Part shown: one piece after another, positions 18,745 through 26,223 of the stretch
Layout: every line of letters starts with the position of its first letter
Position numbering within the stretch: position 1 is the first letter of the stretch
Assembly: GCA_019634835.1 (NCBI GenBank)
Contig: JAHCAO010000010.1
Location: 18,642 to 82,641, forward strand
Source of the DNA: Gammaproteobacteria bacterium
GTDB taxonomy: Bacteria; Pseudomonadota; Gammaproteobacteria; DSM-16500
DNA length: 64,000 nt
Reading direction: 5' to 3'
The notes under the pieces: model-generated
The model's database searches: none
What the model saw: the letters and a program-made list of their open reading frames with translations, nothing else
Told to the model about the DNA's origin: nothing
Program-made: the position numbers and the translations under genes

Positions 18745-19848
18745 ATGGGTGCCTTTTATAACCTTATGGTTTGTGTATTTCAAGAGAAATATGCGTTGGC
18801 GAGGTATATGTATAAAAGCGGGACAGAGCAAATTGCAACAATTCCGATGCGCGTGGTGGGCCCTGTTAGAATTGTGAGCGCTGAAGTGAATGATGACGTA
18901 GCTTTGCCGCTGGCAACACTAGAGTCACCACTATGGCCGTCTACACATCGTGGAGCGCGTGTTTGTACGCTATCAGGAGGAATCAAGGCAGTCATTGTGG
19001 ATGAGCGCATGACACGCTCGGTGCTAGTTGAAGCAGACTCGCTGGCTGAGGCCCATTCGGTTTACCTCGATATTCAAAAACAAAAAGAAACACTTCAATC
19101 CATTGTCCGTGAATCTAGTCGATTTGCCAGACTGATCGATATGCATGCGCAAATTGTCGGGTCTTTGCTTTATTTGCGGTTTGAACTATTAACCGGCGAT
19201 GCTGCAGGCCACAATATGGTGACCTTGGCAGCGGACCGCATGTTGGAATGGATACTTAACCAATATCCTGTGCTTCGCTACGTTTCTATTTCTGGTAATT
19301 ATTGCAGTGATAAAAAAGTGTCTGCAGTAAATGGTATTTTGGGGCGCGGCAAACATGTGGTAGCGGAAGTATGTATCCCTCGTTCTCTCTGCCGGCGGTT
19401 TTTGAAAACGCAGCCAGAGAAAATTGTCGATTTGAATATCAAGAAGAATTTACTAGGCAACATCATTGCAGGTGGGTTGCGTACAGCAAACGCCCACTTC
19501 GCGAATATGCTATTGGGTTTTTATCTTGCAACTGGCCAGGATGTGGCTAATATCATCGAGGGCTCACAAGGAATAGTGCACACTGAAATGCGTGGCGATG
19601 AGTTATATTTTTCTGTGACCTTGCCTAACGTGATTGTTGGTGCGATTGGCAGTGGTAAGACATTAGGTTTTGTTAGAGAGAATTTACAATTGTTGGGCTG
19701 CATGAAGAAACAAGAGGCTGGATATAATGCGAGGCGTTTAGCAATCATTGCTGCCTCAGTAGTGTTGTGCGGTGAATTATCTTTGCTTGCTGCACAGACT
19801 AACAAAGGAGAGTTAATGCGCAGCCATTTAAAATTAGAACGGGAATAA
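18745..19848 (+). CDS. Hydroxymethylglutaryl-CoA reductase
   Basis: Reduces HMG-CoA to mevalonate with two reduced cofactors, the committed step of the mevalonate pathway. Conserved catalytic elements: Glu in ALPLATLESPLWPSTHRG, Lys in the GNYCSDKKVSAVN loop, Asp in LATGQDVANI, and the C-terminal His in LMRSHLKLE. About 367 residues make it a soluble bacterial/archaeal-size enzyme without a membrane anchor. The start is uncertain; ATGs at 18745, 18766 and 18808 are all possible and none has a strong ribosome binding site. The next gene begins 7 bases downstream. Confidence 0.92.
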   Translation: MGAFYNLMVCVFQEKYALARYMYKSGTEQIATIPMRVVGPVRIVSAEVNDDVALPLATLESPLWPSTHRGARVCTLSGGIKAVIVDERMTRSVLVEADSLAEAHSVYLDIQKQKETLQSIVRESSRFARLIDMHAQIVGSLLYLRFELLTGDAAGHNMVTLAADRMLEWILNQYPVLRYVSISGNYCSDKKVSAVNGILGRGKHVVAEVCIPRSLCRRFLKTQPEKIVDLNIKKNLLGNIIAGGLRTANAHFANMLLGFYLATGQDVANIIEGSQGIVHTEMRGDELYFSVTLPNVIVGAIGSGKTLGFVRENLQLLGCMKKQEAGYNARRLAIIAASVVLCGELSLLAAQTNKGELMRSHLKLERE

Positions 19849-19854
19849 GGGATA

Positions 19855-22200
19855 ATGGGGGCAGATGAGGCTAGGGTGGTGAAGGTCGGTATCGATACAT
19901 TAGCCATGTACACGACGAGTTATGCATTGGAGCTTGCCATCTTGGCACAAGCGCGAAGCATAGAAAAAGATAAATATCATATTGGACTGGGACAATTCAT
20001 GATGTCAGTGCCGCCGCCAGGGGAAGATATTATTACCATGGCGGCGAATGCGGCGCAGCAAGCAATACGAAATATCAATGTGAATGAAATTGAAATGCTG
20101 CTTTTTGCTACGGAATCGAGCGTTGATCATTCCAAAGCAGCGGGTACTTATATTCATGGGTTGTTGGGACTGCCATCACGCTGTCGGATCGTTGAATTGA
20201 AACAAGCTTGTTACAGCGGGACAGCAGCTATTCAATTAGCGATGCCTTTTTTGCGTGAAAACCCAAGTAAAAAAGTATTAGTGATTGCTTCTGATATTGC
20301 GCGCTATGGATTGGGAACGTCAGGTGAATCCTCGCAAGGGTGTGGTGCTATTGCGCTTGTGTTATCAGCTAATCCACGCATTCTTGTCTTAGAATCTGAA
20401 TATGGTTTGGCGGCGGAAAATGTAATGGATTTTTGGCGGCCTAATTATTCTCATGAAGCTTTTGTTGATGGAAAATATTCCAGCAAGCTTTATCTCACCA
20501 TGCTTGAAAAGAGTTGGAAACAATACCAAACCTTATCGGGCCGGAACTTTACGGATCATGCTTATTTTTGCTATCACACGCCAGTACCACGTTTAGTTGA
20601 GAAAGCACATCAATATTTATTAAAGGTGAATGATCAGGAACAGGTGTCTGATGAAATAGCAGCAAAACATATTCAGGATTCGCTGCGATATGGACGTAAG
20701 ATTGGCAACAGTTATACGGCATCATTGTACATTGGGTTAATTTCTTTGTTGGATAATGCAGAAGAAGACTTGACAGGTAAGCGTATTGGTTTTTATAGCT
20801 ATGGATCTGGCTGTGTGGCGGAATATTTTAGTGGAGTGGTGCAGCCTGGTTATCATCATATGCTAAACAAAACCTATCACGCTAATTTGCTCGAGCGCCG
20901 TCATTTATTAGATTATGCGGAATATGAACGGTTTTTCACCTTTCGATACCTTGAAGATGGTGGTGAGCAAGAAATTCCTGTTTATAAGACGGGAAACTTT
21001 CGCTTGGCTAAAATTCAAAAGCATAAACGTATTTATGAAAAACTGAATACGATGCTTTCTCAACCGTATTTAGGCTTAGTCACAGAGACACAGGTTCCTT
21101 CTTCTTGTTGTCCTTCGGAGCATCGTGAAGGACCTTCTCATCGTTTTCAACGTAACAAGAAAACGGCCGTGCAGAACAACAGTGCTATCATCAAGGTATT
21201 TGCACCAGGAAAACTCATTTTATCTGGCGAGCATGCGGTTGTTTATGGCAAACCTGCTTTAGCGATGGCAGTGAACCGGTATGTTACAGCCACTGTGACG
21301 CATGAATCTGTACCGCAAGTGTTATTTGATCTGTCTGATCTTGCACATCATAGCTGCTTGAGTTTTAGTGCGCTTCATGACTTAAAAGATAGAATTAAAC
21401 GAAAATATTACCGTTTTATCCGTGGTGATTATAGTATTCGTCAAGTATTGCATAAACCATTTGAGTTGGCTCAATTTGCCATTGGTATGTTGGCGGAGTC
21501 TTTGAATTTTGCTATACCACATGGAGTAAAGATCCAAGTCCAATCAGATCTGCCTATTGGTTGCGGTATGGGGTCATCGGCGGCGACCATTGTGAGTGTT
21601 ATGCAAGCCATTTCACATTATATGCAACTGCCCATTTCACAAGAGAAACTTTATTCTCTCGCATTGGAAGCTGAAAATATGCAGCATGGGCATTCTAGCG
21701 GCTTGGATTTACGTGTTGCACTACAAGGAGGATGTCTTTATATGCAAGGTGAAAACATAGAGACACGTTCTATTCCAACTTTGCCCATGTATCTTGTCAA
21801 TACAGGTACGCCTCGTACCACGACAGGACAATGTGTTGAGAAAGTTGCGCCGCATTTTAAGTCCTCTCAATTGGGTGATGATTTTGCTGTGGTCACTAAG
21901 GCGATGGATAATGCATTGCAGCAGCAATCATGGCGTAGTATGCGAGAAGCCATCCGGCATAATCATCAGCTGTTGACAAAGATAGGAGTAGTTCCTGGTC
22001 GGGTTCAAACATTTATTTCGCAGGTGGAGTCTTCTGGCGGTGCTGCAAAAATTTGTGGTGCAGGTGCGGTGGCAGGAGAACAAGCCGGAGTGGTATTGGT
22101 GGTTTCAGAAGATAAAAATGTAGTGAATTTATTGGGTTCACGTTTTGGTTACAATGTGATTCCTATTTCAGGTGAACCGCGAGGCATGCATGCGGTTTAA
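19855..22200 (+). CDS. HMG-CoA synthase fused to mevalonate kinase
   Basis: Single 781-codon frame carrying two sequential pathway enzymes. Residues 1 to about 395 are HMG-CoA synthase: catalytic Glu87 in ATESSVDHSKAAG, Cys119 in ELKQACYSGTAA, His241 in CYHTPVPR, and GSGCVAEYFSG. Residues about 444-781 are a GHMP mevalonate kinase: KVFAPGKLILSGEHAVVYG, the phosphate loop GCGMGSSAAT, and GGAAKICGAGA near the end. The linker (about 396-443) is Pro/Ser/Cys-rich and its DNA contains an inverted repeat (GTCCTTC/GAAGGAC). Each half has normal length, so this is a true fusion and not a truncated pair. The enzymes are not adjacent steps: HMG-CoA reductase acts between them. The next gene starts inside the last codons. 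Confidence 0.92.
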   Translation: MGADEARVVKVGIDTLAMYTTSYALELAILAQARSIEKDKYHIGLGQFMMSVPPPGEDIITMAANAAQQAIRNINVNEIEMLLFATESSVDHSKAAGTYIHGLLGLPSRCRIVELKQACYSGTAAIQLAMPFLRENPSKKVLVIASDIARYGLGTSGESSQGCGAIALVLSANPRILVLESEYGLAAENVMDFWRPNYSHEAFVDGKYSSKLYLTMLEKSWKQYQTLSGRNFTDHAYFCYHTPVPRLVEKAHQYLLKVNDQEQVSDEIAAKHIQDSLRYGRKIGNSYTASLYIGLISLLDNAEEDLTGKRIGFYSYGSGCVAEYFSGVVQPGYHHMLNKTYHANLLERRHLLDYAEYERFFTFRYLEDGGEQEIPVYKTGNFRLAKIQKHKRIYEKLNTMLSQPYLGLVTETQVPSSCCPSEHREGPSHRFQRNKKTAVQNNSAIIKVFAPGKLILSGEHAVVYGKPALAMAVNRYVTATVTHESVPQVLFDLSDLAHHSCLSFSALHDLKDRIKRKYYRFIRGDYSIRQVLHKPFELAQFAIGMLAESLNFAIPHGVKIQVQSDLPIGCGMGSSAATIVSVMQAISHYMQLPISQEKLYSLALEAENMQHGHSSGLDLRVALQGGCLYMQGENIETRSIPTLPMYLVNTGTPRTTTGQCVEKVAPHFKSSQLGDDFAVVTKAMDNALQQQSWRSMREAIRHNHQLLTKIGVVPGRVQTFISQVESSGGAAKICGAGAVAGEQAGVVLVVSEDKNVVNLLGSRFGYNVIPISGEPRGMHAV

Positions 22201-23137
22201 AGCTTCTGCACCTGGTTCATTGATGCTGCTGGGTGAATATGCTGTTTTGTATGGTAAACCAGCGTTGGTGTGCGCAATTGACAAGCGCATTACCGTGACA
22301 TTGACGCCTCGCGTAGACAGACGTATCGAAATTCAATCTTCTATTTATGGGCATTACTCAACAGAATTGTCACAGCTTCAGATTGAGAAACCATTTCATT
22401 TTGCGCTGAGCGCATTGAGATATTACCAAGTTAAACTTAAGCGTGGTTGTGACATTGATATTGCAACAGAATTTTCCGATAAGATTGGATTGGGTTCGTC
22501 TGCAGCGGTAACTGTCGCAATGTTGGCAGTCATTGCGGCATGGTTAGAAATTAGAGTGACACCTCTTGATTTGATACGGCAAGGACGGAATGTCGTCCAG
22601 CATGTTCAAGGCATGGGTTCTGGTGCAGATGTTGCCGCATCAGTATATGGAGGGATAGTAAATTATAGGGCGCAACCTCTTAAAACAGAAAAAATTCCTA
22701 TCACTTGTCCTCTGACGGTGCTTTATGCCGGATATAAAACGCCGACAGCGGAAGTCATCAAGCATGTACAACGGCGATTCTCTGCTTATCCTGTGCTTTT
22801 GCGCGACATTTGTCATAGCGTGGGACAATGTGCAGTGGAAGGTGTGAATTTTGCACGTAAGGAAGATTGGATAAAACTGGGCGACATCATGAATATACAA
22901 CAAGGTATGATGGAGTCGTTAGGAGTTAGCTCATCATTATTGCATGATATGGTCGAAGATTTACGCAAACAGCCTGGTATATTAGGCGCAAAAATTTCTG
23001 GTTCAGGTATGGGCGATTGTGTAATTGGTTTGGGCGGATTGCCTGACTCATATTCAGGTGTACTAATAGATCACGTAGGTGTACAACGCATTCCTGTTAT
23101 GATGACATTAGAAGGGGTGGATTGTGAAAAAATCTGA
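22190..23137 (+). CDS. GHMP kinase, probably phosphomevalonate kinase
   Basis: GHMP-superfamily kinase of about 315 residues. Motif 1 is ASAPGSLMLLGEYAVLYGKPAL, the phosphate-binding loop is KIGLGSSAAVTVAM near residue 105, and motif 3 is GAKISGSGMGDCVIG. The superfamily alone does not separate mevalonate kinase from phosphomevalonate kinase. Since the upstream fusion already carries a mevalonate kinase and the pathway still needs phosphomevalonate kinase, that role is inferred from context. ATG at 22190 with GCGAGG upstream fits and overlaps the fusion gene by 11 bases. It overlaps mvaD at its 3' end. Confidence 0.82.
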   Translation: MRFKASAPGSLMLLGEYAVLYGKPALVCAIDKRITVTLTPRVDRRIEIQSSIYGHYSTELSQLQIEKPFHFALSALRYYQVKLKRGCDIDIATEFSDKIGLGSSAAVTVAMLAVIAAWLEIRVTPLDLIRQGRNVVQHVQGMGSGADVAASVYGGIVNYRAQPLKTEKIPITCPLTVLYAGYKTPTAEVIKHVQRRFSAYPVLLRDICHSVGQCAVEGVNFARKEDWIKLGDIMNIQQGMMESLGVSSSLLHDMVEDLRKQPGILGAKISGSGMGDCVIGLGGLPDSYSGVLIDHVGVQRIPVMMTLEGVDCEKI

Positions 23138-24122
23138 TGTCGTAAAAATGATTTTTGATCATGATCTGAATAAAGAGCGGCGACGCGAAAAAGGATCGGC
23201 CTTTGCTCCCACCAATATTGCATTATGTAAATATTGGGGAAAACGTAACGTTGAACTTAATTTACCTGTGACGTCTAGTCTCTCTATTGCGTTGCCGGAT
23301 AAAGGTGCATTAACAACCGTATCAGTATGCAATGATGTGAGTGATAATATTGTTCTGAATGGTAATAAGCTAAATCAGGATACACCTTTTGTTATTCGTA
23401 CCTGTCAATTCTTAGATTTATTTCGGGCTAATACAAAGTGGTTTCTAGATATAGATATCAAAATGAATATTCCTGTTGCTGCGGGATTGGCTTCTTCAGC
23501 TTGTGGTTTTGCATCATTGATATTGGCATTAAATGATTTGTTCAATTGGAATCTCTCTAAACGTGAGTTATCTATACTTTCACGTTTAGGAAGTGGAAGC
23601 GCATCCCGTTCATTATGGATGGGATTTGTAGAATGGCATGCAGGGGTACAAGCGGATGGCATGGATTGTTATGCTGAGCCACTGCGGTGGGAGTGGCCAG
23701 GTTTGAATGTTGGCATCTTAGCTGTTAGCCATCAAGCAAAATCTGTTTCATCTCGTGAGGCAATGCAACGCACAATTGATACTAGCGCATTATATGGCAG
23801 TTGGTCTAAAAAGGTTGCTCATGATATGCCTTTATTAAAGCAAGCCTTACAAAATAAAAATTTTTCGTTACTGGGTGGTACGTCAGAATCTAATGCATTA
23901 ACCATGCATGCAGCGATGTTAAGTAGTTGGCCGCCCGTTTGTTATTTCTTACCTGAGACGTTAGCATTCATGCAAAAAATTTGGAAATTGCGCCAGGAGG
24001 GGCTTGATATTTATTTTACGCAAGATGCTGGGCCGAATTTGAAGTTATTATTTCTCGAGAAAAATGCAGGTGATGTGAAAGAACAGTTTCATGATATAGA
24101 AATAATTAGGGTGTTTCCTTAA
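23124..24122 (+). CDS. mvaD: Diphosphomevalonate decarboxylase
   Basis: Converts mevalonate diphosphate to IPP with ATP hydrolysis and loss of CO2, completing the pathway. Diagnostic are APTNIALCKYWGKRN, LPVTSSLSIAL, the GHMP loop AAGLASSACGFASL, LGSGSASRSLWMGFVEW and the acidic end TQDAGPNLKLL. Length 332 is normal. The frame starts at GTG 23124 with GAAGGGGTGG upstream, inside the previous gene. With idi, HMG-CoA reductase and the two kinase loci it leaves only acetoacetyl-CoA thiolase to be found elsewhere. Confidence 0.94.
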   Translation: MKKSDVVKMIFDHDLNKERRREKGSAFAPTNIALCKYWGKRNVELNLPVTSSLSIALPDKGALTTVSVCNDVSDNIVLNGNKLNQDTPFVIRTCQFLDLFRANTKWFLDIDIKMNIPVAAGLASSACGFASLILALNDLFNWNLSKRELSILSRLGSGSASRSLWMGFVEWHAGVQADGMDCYAEPLRWEWPGLNVGILAVSHQAKSVSSREAMQRTIDTSALYGSWSKKVAHDMPLLKQALQNKNFSLLGGTSESNALTMHAAMLSSWPPVCYFLPETLAFMQKIWKLRQEGLDIYFTQDAGPNLKLLFLEKNAGDVKEQFHDIEIIRVFP

Positions 24123-24131
24123 CATAGATAA

Positions 24132-24232
24132 ATGTTCGGTTAACCCGTTGAAAAAATAGCCCCGCGGCTGCCGCCTTGCAAAGGCTGCCAATTGAATTCG
24201 AAAGGATTACTGCTATTTCGCGACCGGTTACA
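24132..24232. repeat. Intergenic repeat family A, copy 3 (diverged)
   Basis: Third, more diverged copy after mvaD. It begins GTTCGGTTAACCCGTTGAAAA, like the other two. It has a clear GCCTT-loop-AAGGC hairpin at the matching place, and a TTCG-AAAGGATTACTGC segment aligning with the middle of copy 2. The AGGATCC end is not preserved. It overlaps the last bases of the minus-strand orphan. Confidence 0.45.
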
Positions 24233-25889
24233 ATGATTTTTTTAGTATCGAGGCATTTTGCCCTAACTTATTTGCGATATCTGGATCTACTTTAAAATCC
24301 TGTGGATTTTTGATGATTCTGAGTTTAGTGCAAATGTCCACATACTCTTTAACCACATGGTTCAAATCAATCACTTGTTCTTGATAAAGCGGCTTACTGT
24401 TAATCTTCTTGGCGAATTGTTCATTGTGCTTTGAAAAATCTTTAATAATAGTTTTTAACACTTTATCTCCGTTAGTAATTAGGAATTCTTTAAAATCAGG
24501 CAGATTTAATAATTCATTTTTAAATATTTTTATCCGTTCACCTTGATGTTGGCTAAGCATGTTAATAACATTTTTATTTTCAAGTGTAGATTCTTCACGT
24601 ATGTGTAATTTACACAGATTACGGTAAATAGTCTCATTGGTAAGAATGTACTTTAATAAAATTGTGTATTTGTGATAAATGAAAACAGGGTGAGTGGATA
24701 AGCGCTGATAAATGACATTGTCTTGGGATTTAAAAGCATTGTTAGAGATAGTGAAGAATTTTGATGCGATGCTAATAAAAGCTTCTGGTATATAGCGTGC
24801 TGGTATGGTTGGCCAATAAAATGGTGAAGCATCTTTGAGATCGGGAAGGTTAAGAATGTCTCTAGCAGTAACTTTAAATCTTCCAGCAGGCTTTCTGAAT
24901 GTCCAATCAATGATGCCTAGCTGCTTAAATGGAAAGACAACTGACCAGGATGACATGTCTGTATCAACGCGTTTGCCATCAGCTGATACGTTGCCTCTAT
25001 GACAATCATCTTCTTCAAATATGTAACTGGTAGTAAGACCAATGGCAAGTCCTTTTATTGTGCGATAATTTCGTAAATCTTTAGCTGTAATGGGAAAAAG
25101 TTGGCTTTTTTCTTCAGAAAAAATATAGCTGAGTATTTGAGAATCTGAAATGTTTGATAAGTCTAGATTCTCTTCTTGCATTTTTTCATCTAATGCATCA
25201 AGATCTTCAATTCGCACATGTTTTAGTGCTTCAATTTCAAAACTGGATTCTTGCAAGCTTTTTTTTGTTGTGGGTTGAAAGCCCGCAAGACTTTTTGAAA
25301 CGATGCCGATATATTCATAATTCTCATTATATAGAGCTCGTGCTGTTGGGCTGTGATAAGGCGCTAGTAACTGATAAAAAGCACAGTTGGCGGCTTCTAA
25401 CTCATACATGTAATTATCAATGGGGCAAGTCCTGTTTTGCTTGAAGAAATATTCAGTACGTGGTTTGTTAACATTCTTTGTGTTTTTTTTTATTACTTTA
25501 GAAACTTGATGAAATGATGAGGAAAGGTTTTCTTCCACAGATTCGTATTTGCTAAAACAATGGTGTTTTAATGGTATGGACAGGGGCTTATTGGAAATAA
25601 ACAGCATAGATTTTAGTAAGGAGTCATTGATACTACAAGTGGACTGATGGTTTTTCTTGGAATGAACAGCATTTCCATTTGAATTATCACTGGTATCTTC
25701 TAACAAGAAAAACTCAGATTCATCTAAATCTTTTTTATTCTTGCTGGAGGGCTGTTGTTTTTTAGGTTCATTCCTAATGTAATTTTCAATAATTTGCGTG
25801 GATCCAAGAATAGTATTCTTCGTATCTTGCTGTAGCCACGGCATCATGTCGCGAGTTGGTTCTTTTTCTTCGATCTGAGTAGATCGCAT
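24228..25889 (-). CDS. Orphan protein with kinase-like motifs, possible effector
   Basis: 553 residues, no named family recognised. No signal peptide or membrane helix. The N-terminal 150 residues are polar and low in complexity. From about 160 the protein looks globular: AANCAFYQLL and GIVSKSLAG could be the small lobe of a kinase; DDCHRGN at 294-300 resembles the D-x-x-x-x-N catalytic loop of protein and phosphoinositide kinases; IIDWTF at 326-331 resembles the metal-binding DFG/DFD strand. The C-terminal 200 residues are helical. The fold is an inference from motif order and spacing. AGAGATGACAGG precedes the ATG. It is divergent from the coiled-coil orphan. Confidence 0.7.
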   Translation of the reverse strand: MRSTQIEEKEPTRDMMPWLQQDTKNTILGSTQIIENYIRNEPKKQQPSSKNKKDLDESEFFLLEDTSDNSNGNAVHSKKNHQSTCSINDSLLKSMLFISNKPLSIPLKHHCFSKYESVEENLSSSFHQVSKVIKKNTKNVNKPRTEYFFKQNRTCPIDNYMYELEAANCAFYQLLAPYHSPTARALYNENYEYIGIVSKSLAGFQPTTKKSLQESSFEIEALKHVRIEDLDALDEKMQEENLDLSNISDSQILSYIFSEEKSQLFPITAKDLRNYRTIKGLAIGLTTSYIFEEDDCHRGNVSADGKRVDTDMSSWSVVFPFKQLGIIDWTFRKPAGRFKVTARDILNLPDLKDASPFYWPTIPARYIPEAFISIASKFFTISNNAFKSQDNVIYQRLSTHPVFIYHKYTILLKYILTNETIYRNLCKLHIREESTLENKNVINMLSQHQGERIKIFKNELLNLPDFKEFLITNGDKVLKTIIKDFSKHNEQFAKKINSKPLYQEQVIDLNHVVKEYVDICTKLRIIKNPQDFKVDPDIANKLGQNASILKKSL

Positions 25890-26223
25890 CCTGTCATCTC
25901 TATGTAGTGTTTATTTCAACATAACAAAGAAATATTAAGGGAATCTTATGTGTTATTGGAGGTTTTTTTACGGGGCAATCTCACTAAGTATTATGAAATG
26001 ATCAATTTTTTAAGATAATCCCTGCTTAACGCAGCCTAGGCATCTTCTTGCCATTAACAGATAGTTTTTTAACTCTATTAGCTAATATAATTTCACAATA
26101 ATGTAATTTCAACTGCATATGGCTAGATCTAAAATGCGTTAAATTGATTAACGAGAATCAATAAAACTTGCCTATCTCTTAAAATTTTGCTGATATATTG
26201 AATTTGATATGGAGATGTGTGCA
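25890..26223. promoter_or_regulatory. AT-rich divergent control region between two orphan genes
   Basis: About 330 bases without a gene. Very AT-rich, with several TAATATAAT/TATAAT-like hexamers (for example near 26088) and TTAA pairs near 26140-26155, but no spacing that clearly fits a known regulator site. It must hold the promoters of both flanking orphans. Confidence 0.4.
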
